9,247 nt of DNA from Candidatus Hydrogenedentota bacterium (GCA_003552765.1 PUOI01000227.1:1-9247); one strand, 5' to 3'; shown: positions 1 through 6,525, counted from the stretch's first letter. The notes: generated by a model not told the origin, from the sequence alone. A program made the numbers and translations.

Positions 1-69
1 CTGTTGGTGGTGTCCTCGCTCTATTCCCACGCGTGGATCAAGACCCTGCGCCGCCGGATGCCGTCGTGA
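1..69 (+). CDS. C-terminal tail of an unidentified protein (partial)
   Basis: Frame 1 is open from the first base and stops at TGA (67-69), giving 22 residues. They begin hydrophobic (LLVVSSLYSHAW) and end basic (KTLRRRMPS). This would fit the last membrane-embedded helix of a protein followed by a positively charged cytoplasmic tail. The fragment is too short to name a family. Calling it coding is an inference from the open frame up to the window edge and from the promoter that begins a new unit shortly downstream. Confidence 0.5.
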   Translation: MLVVSSLYSHAWIKTLRRRMPS

Positions 70-133
70 AACCATGAACACGGTCTAAGGTTCCACGAAA
101 CCCAATAGCTGCGAAAAGAGCGCGGCAACGGGG

Positions 134-164
134 TTGACATCGCGCGCCGGAGACATGCTAAACT
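134..164 (+). promoter_or_regulatory. Putative sigma70-type promoter for the 463-795 gene
   Basis: A perfect -35 box TTGACA (134-139) is followed, after 19 bases, by TAAACT (159-164), preceded by TGC as in an extended -10. The spacer is slightly long, which weakens the call. Transcription would start near 171 and produce a leader of about 290 nt before the ATG at 463. The arrangement TTGAC...TGCTA recurs at 8592-8621, and the -10 form TGCTACAAT is seen at 6721-6729. Confidence 0.5.
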
Positions 165-170
165 ACTTGT

Positions 171-462
171 CATCTAAGGTGCGGGACCAGGCGGCATGCT
201 GCAAAGCCCGACATGCCGTTCTGGGGACGGGCCCCTTTCGCCATTGAACAGACGTCTGGTAGAAGGGGCGTATTGGGGTTTGATGAGGGAGCTGGGGAGC
301 GCCCGCTACAAACCCATGAATAGGGTTTGCCTAGAATCAGTCCATATCAATAGATGAGATGAAAAGTGTGGACCGAAGGCTGCCCTACCCTTCAGGTTTT
401 ACAGGAACGAATTGCGGAGAGACAAATGGGAGGTTCTCTCAAAGGGGAGGTTGGGTTAAGGT
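171..462 (+). promoter_or_regulatory. Long structured 5' leader, possible cis-regulatory RNA
   Basis: This stretch between the promoter and the small gene has no good ORF but many complementary segments. CGGCATG (192-198) can pair with CATGCCG (212-218). CCCCTT (232-237) can pair with AAGGGG (263-268), enclosing the palindrome CAGACGTCTG (249-258), or CCCC can instead pair with GGGG (223-226). CAAACCC (309-315) can pair with GGGTTTG on its left (276-282) or its right (323-329). Such alternative pairings are what one expects of a switching leader, or of an independent small RNA. I do not recognise a known riboswitch core. The 4.5S/SRP consensus loop is not present. Confidence 0.35.
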
Positions 463-795
463 ATGCAATCCACGAAGCAAACAGAACTGTGTTGCGCGGA
501 ACAGCGGGCGATGGAACGCCACTGGAAGCGCCTCTGCGAAAAGTGGGGCGAAGACGTTTCGTATGAGGAGGCGATGGATGATTGGCTGGAGCATCACGCC
601 ACGGCGTGGCGGGAAGAGCACCAGCGCCGCGTGATGGAACGCCAACAGGAAGAAATGAAGAAGCACCGGTGGATCGAGTCGGAGAAGGCGAAACGCGACT
701 TGGGCTCGACAGCCTACATCGACTGGATTAAGAAGTACGCCGCTCAATGGCGGGCTTGGTATGAGCGCGAAGTAGAGGGGCTAGAGGTAGAGTAA
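463..795 (+). CDS. Small charged hypothetical protein, 110 aa
   Basis: The ATG at 463 lies 12 bases after GGGGAGG (444-450) and ends at TAA just before a strong hairpin. The protein is very rich in Glu, Arg, Lys, His and Trp, with no signal peptide or membrane segment, so it is probably cytoplasmic and mostly helical. The first half (residues 15-70) is strongly charged and could form a coiled coil (WREEHQRRVMERQQEEMKKH). The second half carries HRWIESEKAKRDLG (about 68-81) followed by YIDWIKKYAAQWRAWYE (about 85-101), a spacing of aromatic and charged residues that looks like a conserved module. I have an impression, not verified, that similar WIESEKA-x-x-DLG segments occur in short uncharacterised bacterial proteins. 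The function is unknown. Its own promoter and long leader suggest a monocistronic, possibly RNA-regulated unit. Confidence 0.7.
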   Translation: MQSTKQTELCCAEQRAMERHWKRLCEKWGEDVSYEEAMDDWLEHHATAWREEHQRRVMERQQEEMKKHRWIESEKAKRDLGSTAYIDWIKKYAAQWRAWYEREVEGLEVE

Positions 796-843
796 TCCGC
801 TCCTGGCCCCGCAAAGTTGCGAAGAACGCGTGAATAAGTTTTG

Positions 844-885
844 AACACCCTTCGCGATCGCTATAAAGGGATCGCGAAGGGTGTT
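844..885. terminator. Bidirectional terminator hairpin between convergent genes
   Basis: A perfect 16-bp inverted repeat (844-859 and 870-885; arm AACACCCTTCGCGATC) with a 10-base loop lies between the stop codons of the converging genes at 795 and 933. There is no long T tract on either side: only GTGTT then mixed bases on the plus strand, and CAAAACTT on the minus strand. It may act as a weak intrinsic terminator or as an end-protecting stem for both transcripts. Confidence 0.75.
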
Positions 886-932
886 GCCTATTGTGTGAAC
901 CAACCCTACCGTTATGCCCTCCAGCGCGCCTT

Positions 933-1271
933 CTATGAACGCCCTTGCTTGAGCAACGTCAACAGCATCACCAGCGGCGTGTCCGCGCGGACGCTGTGAG
1001 GCAGGTGCGCGGCCATGTGGACCCAGGTCCCCGCCTGCAAGGGTTTCTCGTCCTCGCCAAGGACGGCGGTTCCCTCCCCCTCGAGAACGTGAACCACCGC
1101 CGGCATGGAAGCGGTATGTTCGGACAATTCCTGCCCCGGCCCAAAAGCAAATAGCACCACCTTGATGTTTTCGTCTTGGTACAGATTCCGGCTAAGGATG
1201 CCATCGCCCGGGGCTTCCGCGCCGTGGGTCAGTTGCTCGATGAAGGTGTAGGGAAGGGACTCGTTGCTCAT
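933..1271 (-). CDS. Small single-domain cupin protein, 112 aa
   Basis: This is a cupin_2-type beta-barrel protein, probably metal binding and cytoplasmic. Cupin motif 1 is seen as GPGQELSEH (44-52), then AVVHVLEGEG (58-67). H52, H61 and E64 are candidate ligands, but the usual HxH is reduced to a single His. Motif 2 is AGTWVHMAAHLPHSV (80-94), giving H85, H89 and H92. The C terminus ends in a hydrophobic strand (PLVMLLTLL). The ATG is preceded by AAGGAG 7 bases away, and only 17 bases separate it from the upstream methyltransferase stop, so the two genes are very likely one transcript. The substrate cannot be told. Small stand-alone cupins act as dioxygenases, isomerases or mere ligand binders. 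Confidence 0.88.
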   Translation of the reverse strand: MSNESLPYTFIEQLTHGAEAPGDGILSRNLYQDENIKVVLFAFGPGQELSEHTASMPAVVHVLEGEGTAVLGEDEKPLQAGTWVHMAAHLPHSVRADTPLVMLLTLLKQGRS

Positions 1272-1288
1272 TAGCGGGCTCCTTATCT

Positions 1289-2101
1289 CTACTGTTTCGT
1301 GGCCACAAGGCTCACGGCGTACGTATGGTTCTCATGCGTGCGGAACACCCGCCGCATGCCGCGCACCCGCCGCCGGGCGACGGGCGAACGCAACACGTTG
1401 AACGCGAAGGACAATCCGCCGATCAGCCCCTCGTCGCGCAGCAGCCGGCGCGGCTCAAGCAAATGCATCGAAGCGGTCCGGGTCCATTGTACATGGAATC
1501 CCTCGCTTTCCAATAAGGCGCGCCACTCCGCGAGCGTAAGGGGCCGCACGCCCACATGCACCTCCCGCGAGAGATCGGCCAATACCTGCGCCTTTACCTC
1601 TTCATCCAGGTCATCCGGCGCGAGACAGAGTTCGTGGATGCCGTAGCGGCCTCCCTGCTCCAGCACGCGCGCCGCTTCCCGAACAATGGCAGCCTTGTGG
1701 GCGCTCGTCTGCATGGTCAGCATGGCCTCGCCGTAAACCACCGTGGCGGATTCGTCTGGAAGGCCCGTGTCTTCCGCCGTCCCTTGGCGGCAGGAACCCC
1801 CGTGACGCTCCACGAAGCTTCGCACCGAGGCGGCGGCGTCCTGATCACGTTCCACCGCAGTATAGCTCTCCGGTCCGCACGCAAGGGTCAAGGCGGCCGT
1901 CGCGCCCAACCCCGGCGCCAGCTCCACGACGCGGTCCGTGGATCCGATGGCCAAGGCGTCCAGCATGGCGCGCGTTAGTTCCATACCGCCCGGCCGAAGC
2001 ACGCGTTTGCCCATCTGGGCCAAGACCCAGTGGCCGGGCATGCGCTCCATGGCCAGGTGGTCCTTGGTGAAGGGTTGGGCGGTTTCCTTGTGGTCTTCCA
2101 T
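1289..2101 (-). CDS. Class I SAM-dependent methyltransferase, 270 aa
   Basis: A Rossmann-fold methyltransferase. Motif I is VVELAPGLGATA (residues 58-69), which binds SAM. The acidic end of strand 2 is YTAVERD (80-86). The region GLPDESATVVYGEAMLTM (about 113-130) follows, and the post-motif strand is ARVLEQGGRYGIHEL (144-158). The N terminus has MERMPGHWVLAQMGKRVLRPGG (18-39), a segment I associate with a specific uncharacterised subfamily. I chose the ATG at 2099-2101 because AAAAGGA sits 9 bases upstream. The frame stays open to a GTG at 2182 and includes another ATG at 2167, which would add up to 27 residues, but neither has a good ribosome binding site. It is the first gene of a two-gene operon with the cupin. 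Substrate unknown; a small molecule is more likely than RNA or protein, by fold only. Confidence 0.88.
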   Translation of the reverse strand: MEDHKETAQPFTKDHLAMERMPGHWVLAQMGKRVLRPGGMELTRAMLDALAIGSTDRVVELAPGLGATAALTLACGPESYTAVERDQDAAASVRSFVERHGGSCRQGTAEDTGLPDESATVVYGEAMLTMQTSAHKAAIVREAARVLEQGGRYGIHELCLAPDDLDEEVKAQVLADLSREVHVGVRPLTLAEWRALLESEGFHVQWTRTASMHLLEPRRLLRDEGLIGGLSFAFNVLRSPVARRRVRGMRRVFRTHENHTYAVSLVATKQ

Positions 2102-2272
2102 AAGGACAAATCCTTTTCCGGTTATTGGCTCCAGTAAATGGAAAAGCGCAGTGACGCTCTTCTTCATTTTGGGCCTAAACACCGGAAACGGAAGTTCTAT
2201 TCCCTAAGCATTGGCTCTCCAACGTAAACACATGCAAAGCGCAACAAACCACAAGCAGCGCGCGAGGCAGGT

Positions 2273-3271
2273 TTACCGCCAGACGGTCTGCTTGGCGCGG
2301 CTTGTCAGCCAATCGCATTGAAGGGCGAGACGCTCCAGCCATTCGGGGGCTGTGTGGCCGCCGACGGATCCGCCGAATTGCTGGAACTGAAAACCGAGCG
2401 TGGCCACGTGTTTCATGCCGGCGGCGTAGTAGAGAACCGTCTCCTCCCTAAACGCCAATGTGCGGTGTTGCTGGTACGCTCGCAGGAAGGTGTCCGTCCG
2501 CCAGGCGAGGCGTTCTGGCTCGGTGCAGGTGCGGATACATAGATTGGAGAGGGCGTAGGCGATATCCTCGAGAAAACAGCCTTCTCCCGCGAACTCGAGG
2601 TCCACGATCGCGGCCAGGCCGCCGTTGGAGTAGATCAGATTGCCGCCGTGCCAGTCGCCATGGATGAGTCCAACTTCAAGCTCGTTGCGGACCTCCCAGC
2701 GCAGGGCATGCTCGGCATCCCGCAAGAACAGGACGATGCGATTGCACTGCTCGGCGCAGGCCTCCGGATCACCTTCGGCGCGGGCCATCTCGTAGAACGC
2801 CGCGAAAGCCTTGGCGGGCGTGTCGCAAAGGCGCCACTGGGTGGGGTCGCGCTCGGGACACGGAAAATCGCGGCACACCTCGTGAAAACGCCCCAAGGCA
2901 TGACCGGCTTGGCTAAGGGCGCTCTTGTTGACGGGCATGGGCTCGCCTCCCACAAACTCTTGCAGCTCGATGGCCCATGTGTCTCCCTCGGCAATGCGCC
3001 GGCCATCCCGTGCCGCCACGATCCGGGCCACGGGCAGTCCAGCGCTTTCCAAGTGACCCGACAACCGGTGCTGGAAACGCAGCGCATCAAGCACGGCTGG
3101 GTCGCGCTGATAGGTCTTAACCAGAAAACGCCCGGCGGTAGCTTCGAGCGCCAGCTTGCGGTGCCTGCGCTGATGGACGTGCGCCAAGGGCCGGGGAACC
3201 CCAACCTCCCCGATGGCGTAGCGTTCCGCGATGAATTGCTGCAACTCTTTCAGCCCGTTTGATGCCTGCAT
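2273..3271 (-). CDS. APH/CotS-like phosphotransferase family protein, 332 aa
   Basis: A protein-kinase-like small-molecule phosphotransferase of the aminoglycoside phosphotransferase/choline kinase superfamily. The Brenner catalytic motif is LIHGDWHGGNLIY, with H204, D206 (catalytic base), H208 and N211. The Mg-binding loop is AIVDLEFAGEG (D224, E226), about 13 residues later. The ATP-lobe lysine is probably K52 in FLVKTYQRD. Length and the long C-terminal helical part fit the CotS/homoserine-kinase-II-like branch better than true resistance enzymes, so antibiotic resistance should not be assumed. The start at the ATG (3269-3271) follows a G-rich stretch (GGCGGGGGCGTA). A GTG at 3331 would add 20 residues but has no visible ribosome binding site. 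It is separated by about 170 bases from the methyltransferase operon and is probably its own unit. Confidence 0.87.
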   Translation of the reverse strand: MQASNGLKELQQFIAERYAIGEVGVPRPLAHVHQRRHRKLALEATAGRFLVKTYQRDPAVLDALRFQHRLSGHLESAGLPVARIVAARDGRRIAEGDTWAIELQEFVGGEPMPVNKSALSQAGHALGRFHEVCRDFPCPERDPTQWRLCDTPAKAFAAFYEMARAEGDPEACAEQCNRIVLFLRDAEHALRWEVRNELEVGLIHGDWHGGNLIYSNGGLAAIVDLEFAGEGCFLEDIAYALSNLCIRTCTEPERLAWRTDTFLRAYQQHRTLAFREETVLYYAAGMKHVATLGFQFQQFGGSVGGHTAPEWLERLALQCDWLTSRAKQTVWR

Positions 3272-3620
3272 TACGCCCCCGCCGTTACGTTGAAGACCGC
3301 TTGGAAATCCCCGCCGAACCAATTCTGTCACGCCATTCTACACTACCGCCGCTTATTCGCACAGAAGCGCCCTGTCCAGGCGCGCGCACAATGCTAATAC
3401 GGCCGCCACAATCCGCGGGACATTCATATTAGGTTTGTGATTTTCAATGCAACCTTTTTTCTCTTTCATGGATCATATTCGATGTATCTTACATAGGTTT
3501 GCGCTAATCACGCAAGAACCGGATGAATCTGGATTCAACTATTATAGGACAGTATTCTACCATCACTATGCTCAACAGCAGGGCGTATGCGCACTGAACG
3601 CAGTAAATCGAAAAAGTGTA

Positions 3621-3650
3621 TTGACGGCAGACTATGGGCCATGATAGTAT
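3621..3650 (+). promoter_or_regulatory. Putative sigma70-type promoter for the pseudopilin operon
   Basis: TTGACG (3621-3626) and TAGTAT (3645-3650) are separated by 18 bases. Transcription would begin near 3657, leaving a leader of about 115 nt before the pseudopilin ATG. It is the best -35/-10 pair in the AT-rich gap. Confidence 0.55.
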
Positions 3651-3756
3651 AAGAATCGGTGCGAAACATAGATGGAATAGTGAAGACGCGTCTATGATTG
3701 GTTTCGGTGATTTGAAGGAGAAATGGGGTGCAACAACAGCCTGGCGCTCGCCCGGC

Positions 3757-3765
3757 AAGGAGGTG
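3757..3765 (+). promoter_or_regulatory. Strong ribosome binding site that fixes the pseudopilin start
   Basis: AAGGAGGTG lies 7 bases before the ATG at 3771, a near-perfect Shine-Dalgarno. An in-frame ATG at 3723 also follows AAGGAG, but by only 2 bases, and would add 16 residues before the type III signal peptide. The downstream start is therefore chosen. Confidence 0.85.
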
Positions 3766-3770
3766 TAACC

Positions 3771-5000
3771 ATGTGTGCCAAGCACAAACTTCGCGGCTTT
3801 ACCCTGATCGAACTCCTTGTGGTCATCAGCATCATCGCGATTCTGGCGGCCATCCTGTTACCCGCGCTGGCCCGAGCCCGCGAGGCGGCCAACCGCATCT
3901 CGTGCGCCAATAACATGAGACAGATGGGCATGGCGCTCCTCATGTTCGCCAATGAACATAACGGGAGGATGCCGCGGGGAATGCCGAACAATTACTGGGG
4001 CCAACCCGATGTCGGGTGGGCCGAAGACCGCATCACCCGGCCGGGCGACTACCCCCGGCGTTTGATGCGGAACAACTACATGTTTGACGGCCGCGAGCTG
4101 TATCCCGACTACCTGGACGATATCCGCGTGGCGGTATGCCCTTCGGGACGCACGGGCCGGGAGGCCGAAGGGGACCTGTGGTTCCATGACGTGACATGGG
4201 AGCGGAACAACGTCGACGAGCGGCTGGCAAGCCGGATGGAACGCCTGAGTTCCGACCACGCCGCAAGGCAACAGTTCGAGACGCTCCTAGGGCAAGGGGC
4301 GCGGTTTGACCCCGACTGCTTCACCAACCAGATGTACTTCTACCTTCCGTACGCCGTGTACACGGAGGAGCAAGCCCTCTTCCTCTTCATTGAGCTGGCC
4401 CGGCGCATGCACATCGGCGAGGTCGGTTTCATGGGCGATGAGTTGGTGGTGCCCGAGTTCGCCTGGCCCCGCGGCGCGATAACCTACACGCATGGACCGG
4501 GGGGAGGGAACACCTTCTTCCGGACGGCGATAAACGTGGGACGCTTCTTCATTGAAGACATCAACGATCCGGCGGCCACGGCCGTGGCCGATTCCCAGAT
4601 TCCCGTCTTGTTTGACTCGCCCGTGGACCACGGTGTCTACAAGATGAATCACTTCCCCCTGGGCGGAAATGTATTGTACTTGGACGGACACGTAGAGTTT
4701 GTTCGCTACCGGCAGACTCGGGATGTGGACGACGTCTTCGATCCGTTCGCCGCCTTCTTTTCCGGCGAGCAGCTTCCGTACACGACGGATCTCATTGAGC
4801 TGCTTCGCCTGAACGCCTGGGATGGCACGGCGCTGCGGGGCGTGCCGCCTTGGTGCGCCAACAGAGCCCCGGGGACGCCTTTCGAGCCGCGCTACTGGTA
4901 CTACCCGGATGATCGGCGCTATCGCGACATTATGGGTTACGTTCCCGTAGCCGAGCCCCCGCCGCGCAGGCCCACCGCCACTGCCGACGATGATGCGTAG
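3771..5000 (+). CDS. Pseudopilin with prepilin N-terminal cleavage/methylation domain and H-x10-DG motif, 409 aa
   Basis: The N terminus [19 protein letters not shown] is a textbook type III signal: a short basic leader, G9 before the cleavage site, F10 as the residue to be methylated, and E14 as the conserved Glu at mature position 5. A hydrophobic helix (about 10-33) follows, then the amphipathic [19 protein letters not shown] segment typical of PVC-type orphan pseudopilins. The C-terminal half has [21 protein letters not shown] (about 293-313), with His294 and Asp305-Gly306. This is related to the H-X9-DG motif of prepilin-processing-associated proteins but has ten residues between His and Asp. 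The tail is acidic/proline-rich. It is expected at the inner membrane/periplasm as part of a type II secretion or pilus-like fibre. No prepilin peptidase or secretion ATPase is nearby, so it would rely on machinery encoded elsewhere. The next gene follows after 29 bases and is likely co-transcribed. Confidence 0.92.
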   Translation: MCAKHKLRGFTLIELLVVISIIAILAAILLPALARAREAANRISCANNMRQMGMALLMFANEHNGRMPRGMPNNYWGQPDVGWAEDRITRPGDYPRRLMRNNYMFDGRELYPDYLDDIRVAVCPSGRTGREAEGDLWFHDVTWERNNVDERLASRMERLSSDHAARQQFETLLGQGARFDPDCFTNQMYFYLPYAVYTEEQALFLFIELARRMHIGEVGFMGDELVVPEFAWPRGAITYTHGPGGGNTFFRTAINVGRFFIEDINDPAATAVADSQIPVLFDSPVDHGVYKMNHFPLGGNVLYLDGHVEFVRYRQTRDVDDVFDPFAAFFSGEQLPYTTDLIELLRLNAWDGTALRGVPPWCANRAPGTPFEPRYWYYPDDRRYRDIMGYVPVAEPPPRRPTATADDDA

Positions 5001-5029
5001 GAGAACGAACACGAAAGGGGAAATTCCTT

Positions 5030-5752
5030 ATGGAGTGCATGGAATGTGGAATACGCAGCGCCGTAGGGTCGTGTAAGACATGCGGAAAGCTACTGTGTGA
5101 GGAGTGCGGGAGCGAGTGCCAGGAATGCGGTCATGCCGTATGCTCCGAGCATGTCAACGTCACTCCGGGTAAACGGAAGCTGTGCGGCGCCTGTTTCGAG
5201 AAACGCAAGGAGCGCCGGGAAGGCCGCAAGCCAAGTCACGCCAAGGCGGGCGGTGGCGTCGTTGAGGAACTCGAGGGAGAGGAACTTGAAGAAGGCGAAA
5301 CTCTGGAAGAACGGACCCTCACCGCAAGCGCCCGCCGCGCCCCGAATCCGTCCGCCATTAGCTTAGCCGTGGCCGGCTTGGGATTGGCCTTGATGCTGCT
5401 GGTGCTCCTGTTCCCCGATTTGCGGCGCGTCGCCCTTGGGCCCGACGCCTACTTGCCGACCCCGCTGATCCTGCTCCTTATCCCCTTGGTGGGAGGAGCA
5501 TGGGGGATCCTCGGGATGCAGCAGCAAGGCGATGGCCGGACCCCTTACCGCACGATCTGGAGACGCTCCATGGCCGGGGTGGGAATCGCCGTAGTGGCTT
5601 GTGTGCTCGGTGTGGTCGCCTGGCAAACCGATCCCGCCCGCATCGCCGAACAGCAGGCCCGCCAAAGCCAGCAACGGGAGATGACGCCCGAAGAGCTGGA
5701 ACAGTGGCGGCAAGAACGCCTCGAACGATTTTTGCCCACCGCAGACGACTAA
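5030..5752 (+). CDS. Zinc-ribbon (B-box-like) membrane protein with three TM helices, 240 aa
   Basis: The first 55 residues carry a dense series of metal-ligand pairs: C3/C6, C15/C18, C23/C26, C30/C33, C38/H41 and C52/C55. This resembles B-box or double zinc-ribbon modules and could hold two or three zinc ions. A basic then very acidic linker follows (about 57-96, with VEELEGEELEEGE). Three hydrophobic segments lie at about 108-128, 143-163 and 180-199. The C-terminal 40 residues are a polar helix (EEQQARQ-type, then MTPEELEQWRQERLERFLP). The zinc module would sit on the cytoplasmic side if it precedes TM1 without a signal peptide. AAAGGGGAAA (5014-5023) gives the ribosome binding site for the ATG. 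It is paired with the pseudopilin on the same transcript and closed by the terminator at 5763. Function is unknown; a role in assembling or regulating the pseudopilin is only a guess. Confidence 0.82.
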   Translation: MECMECGIRSAVGSCKTCGKLLCEECGSECQECGHAVCSEHVNVTPGKRKLCGACFEKRKERREGRKPSHAKAGGGVVEELEGEELEEGETLEERTLTASARRAPNPSAISLAVAGLGLALMLLVLLFPDLRRVALGPDAYLPTPLILLLIPLVGGAWGILGMQQQGDGRTPYRTIWRRSMAGVGIAVVACVLGVVAWQTDPARIAEQQARQSQQREMTPEELEQWRQERLERFLPTADD

Positions 5753-5762
5753 GGATAGCAAC

Positions 5763-5797
5763 GCCGGGGAAACGGACGAACCATCCGTTTCCCCGGC
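5763..5797 (+). terminator. Intrinsic terminator of the pseudopilin operon
   Basis: A perfect 14-bp GC-rich inverted repeat (GCCGGGGAAACGGA at 5763-5776, partner at 5784-5797) with a 7-base loop begins 10 bases after the stop codon and is followed by CCTTTCCTTTTCC. Position and structure fit a Rho-independent terminator with an imperfect T tract. Confidence 0.85.
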
Positions 5798-6020
5798 CCT
5801 TTCCTTTTCCGCCTTGACGCCAGGGAGACTTCGCGCGCTGGCGGCTGAGAAGTGCGAACCCGCCGGGAATACCCGCCTCAAACATTTCCTTCGCTCAACA
5901 CACACCCGCCTTGAGAAGGCTCTGCTATCCCCGTGGGATGGATTGGTTGCGGCTTTTTTCGGGCCAGTAGGGCGTCCAGCCTGAACGTGTTGACCGCCAA
6001 AGTGAACGCGTGAAGAGGTG

Positions 6021-6063
6021 GCATGGCCTTCCAGGCCATGAGTCACGGGCTGGAAGGCCGTGC
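6021..6063. repeat. REP-like nested palindrome (GGCCTTCCAG type)
   Basis: GCATGGCCTTCCAG (6021-6034) is complementary to CTGGAAGGCCGTGC (6050-6063) at 13 of 14 positions, and the odd one is a T-G wobble in RNA. The left half also contains a tighter palindrome, CATGGCCT/AGGCCATG (6022-6029 and 6033-6040) around TCC. Two competing stems from one short unit, in an intergenic gap, match REP elements mobilised by RAYT transposases. No RAYT gene is in the window. Confidence 0.65.
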
Positions 6064-6127
6064 TTCGTCTTGGAGTTCACAACCAATGCTGGATCCTGGT
6101 CTCTATGCGTGAGTGGACATCTAAAAC

Positions 6128-6142
6128 GACCCCAGCGGGGTC
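6128..6142. repeat. Short palindrome GACCCC-AGC-GGGGTC
   Basis: A perfect 6-bp inverted repeat around AGC sits inside a stretch (about 6127-6200) whose style of GGGGTCACAGATGGTAGCC reminds me of dispersed intergenic repeats in Planctomycetes/Verrucomicrobia-like genomes. That resemblance is from memory only. Confidence 0.4.
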
Positions 6143-6278
6143 ACAGATGGTAGCCGGGGGTATCCATAAATTAGGCCCGGAGTTCCAAGCGGTTTTTCGC
6201 CGTAAACTCTTGTATATCAAGGACTTAATGCGTGGTGATGTTCCCATGTAACTGCGTATTTCAAGCTTGACCCGCATG

Positions 6279-6336
6279 GCGCCTCATGCTACGGCAGTCA
6301 CAGCTTAACCGAAAGCGTATGAGGCGCTGAAAGCGC
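6279..6336. repeat. Inverted repeat GCGCCTCAT/ATGAGGCGC with overlapping hairpin
   Basis: GCGCCTCAT (6279-6287) and ATGAGGCGC (6319-6327) form a perfect 9-bp inverted repeat over a 31-base loop. The right arm overlaps a second hairpin, GCGCT-GAA-AGCGC (6324-6336). It abuts the large palindromic block on its right. Confidence 0.6.
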
Positions 6337-6342
6337 TTAAGG

Positions 6343-6505
6343 AAGTAGCCTGGGGCAAGCGAAGCGCAGCCCCAGGGTGGAGGTCCCCCCGCATGTCCGT
6401 CCTGAAGGGACGGAACAAAGGGACGGTGGCCGCTTCGGTCCCTTCAGGACCGATTCGTCGGGAGCCTCTTACGTGGGGCTGCGCTTCGCTTGCCCCACGC
6501 TACTT
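6343..6505. repeat. Large nested palindromic element (MITE/REP-like, about 163 bp)
   Basis: The outer arms at 6343-6374 and 6474-6505 are reverse complements over 32 bases with a single mismatch (6350 against 6498), including a perfect 24-base core. Each arm is itself a hairpin: TGGGGC...GCCCCA within 6351-6374, and the same within 6474-6497. Between them lies a second perfect inverted repeat, GTCCTGAAGGGAC (6399-6411) with its complement (6438-6450), plus a tandem-like direct repeat AAGGGACGG (6405-6413, 6418-6426). The symmetrical nested architecture is that of a non-coding mobile repeat rather than a terminator. No transposase is present, so movement would have to be supplied elsewhere. 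Confidence 0.8.
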
Positions 6506-6510
6506 GCTAT

Positions 6511-6525
6511 CGCGCCTCCGGCGCG
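6511..6525. repeat. Short palindrome CGCGCC-TCC-GGCGCG
   Basis: A perfect 6-bp inverted repeat with a 3-base loop immediately outside the large nested element. It is probably part of the same repeat island. Confidence 0.5.

Larger units (their letters stand above)
3332..3770. promoter_or_regulatory. Gene-free AT-rich regulatory region between divergent genes
   Basis: This gap separates the minus-strand phosphotransferase from the plus-strand pseudopilin. From about 3421 to 3715 it is clearly richer in A/T than the genes on either side. Near the phosphotransferase it has a short inverted repeat GCGCC/GGCGC (3367-3371 and 3379-3383). A weak 65-codon frame (3447-3644) is unlikely to be a gene because it runs over the promoter and has no ribosome binding site. 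The AT-rich composition could reflect upstream activator or nucleoid-protein binding, which is inference. Confidence 0.55.

Noticed and set aside
171..330. Considered as 4.5S/SRP RNA, because of GC-rich stems after a strong promoter
   Set aside because: The conserved SRP loop consensus (GGAAGGAAGCAGC-like) is absent.
2273..3271. Considered as an aminoglycoside resistance gene
   Set aside because: Only the general kinase-fold motifs are present. Chromosomal CotS/homoserine-kinase-like relatives share them, and no resistance context or mobile gene is nearby.
3447..3644. 65-codon plus-strand frame in the AT-rich gap
   Set aside because: There is no ribosome binding site, it overlaps the -35 element of the promoter and ends inside that promoter's spacer, and no protein-like pattern is seen.
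3723..3770. Upstream ATG extending the pseudopilin by 16 residues
   Set aside because: Its AAGGAG is only 2 bases from the ATG, whereas the ATG at 3771 has AAGGAGGTG at proper spacing and gives a normal short prepilin leader.
4287..5012. Minus-strand open frame of 241 codons opposite the pseudopilin
   Set aside because: It is fully overlapped by a gene with unmistakable motifs, and its own translation shows no recognisable domain.
5363..6046. Long minus-strand open frame of 227 codons
   Set aside because: It lies antisense to the zinc-ribbon gene and crosses the terminator and the REP-like palindrome. It has no ribosome binding site and its composition is that of a shadow frame.
6060..6251. 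63-codon plus-strand frame
   Set aside because: It starts inside the palindrome at 6050-6063, crosses another repeat and has no ribosome binding site. It is a likely spurious repeat-derived frame.
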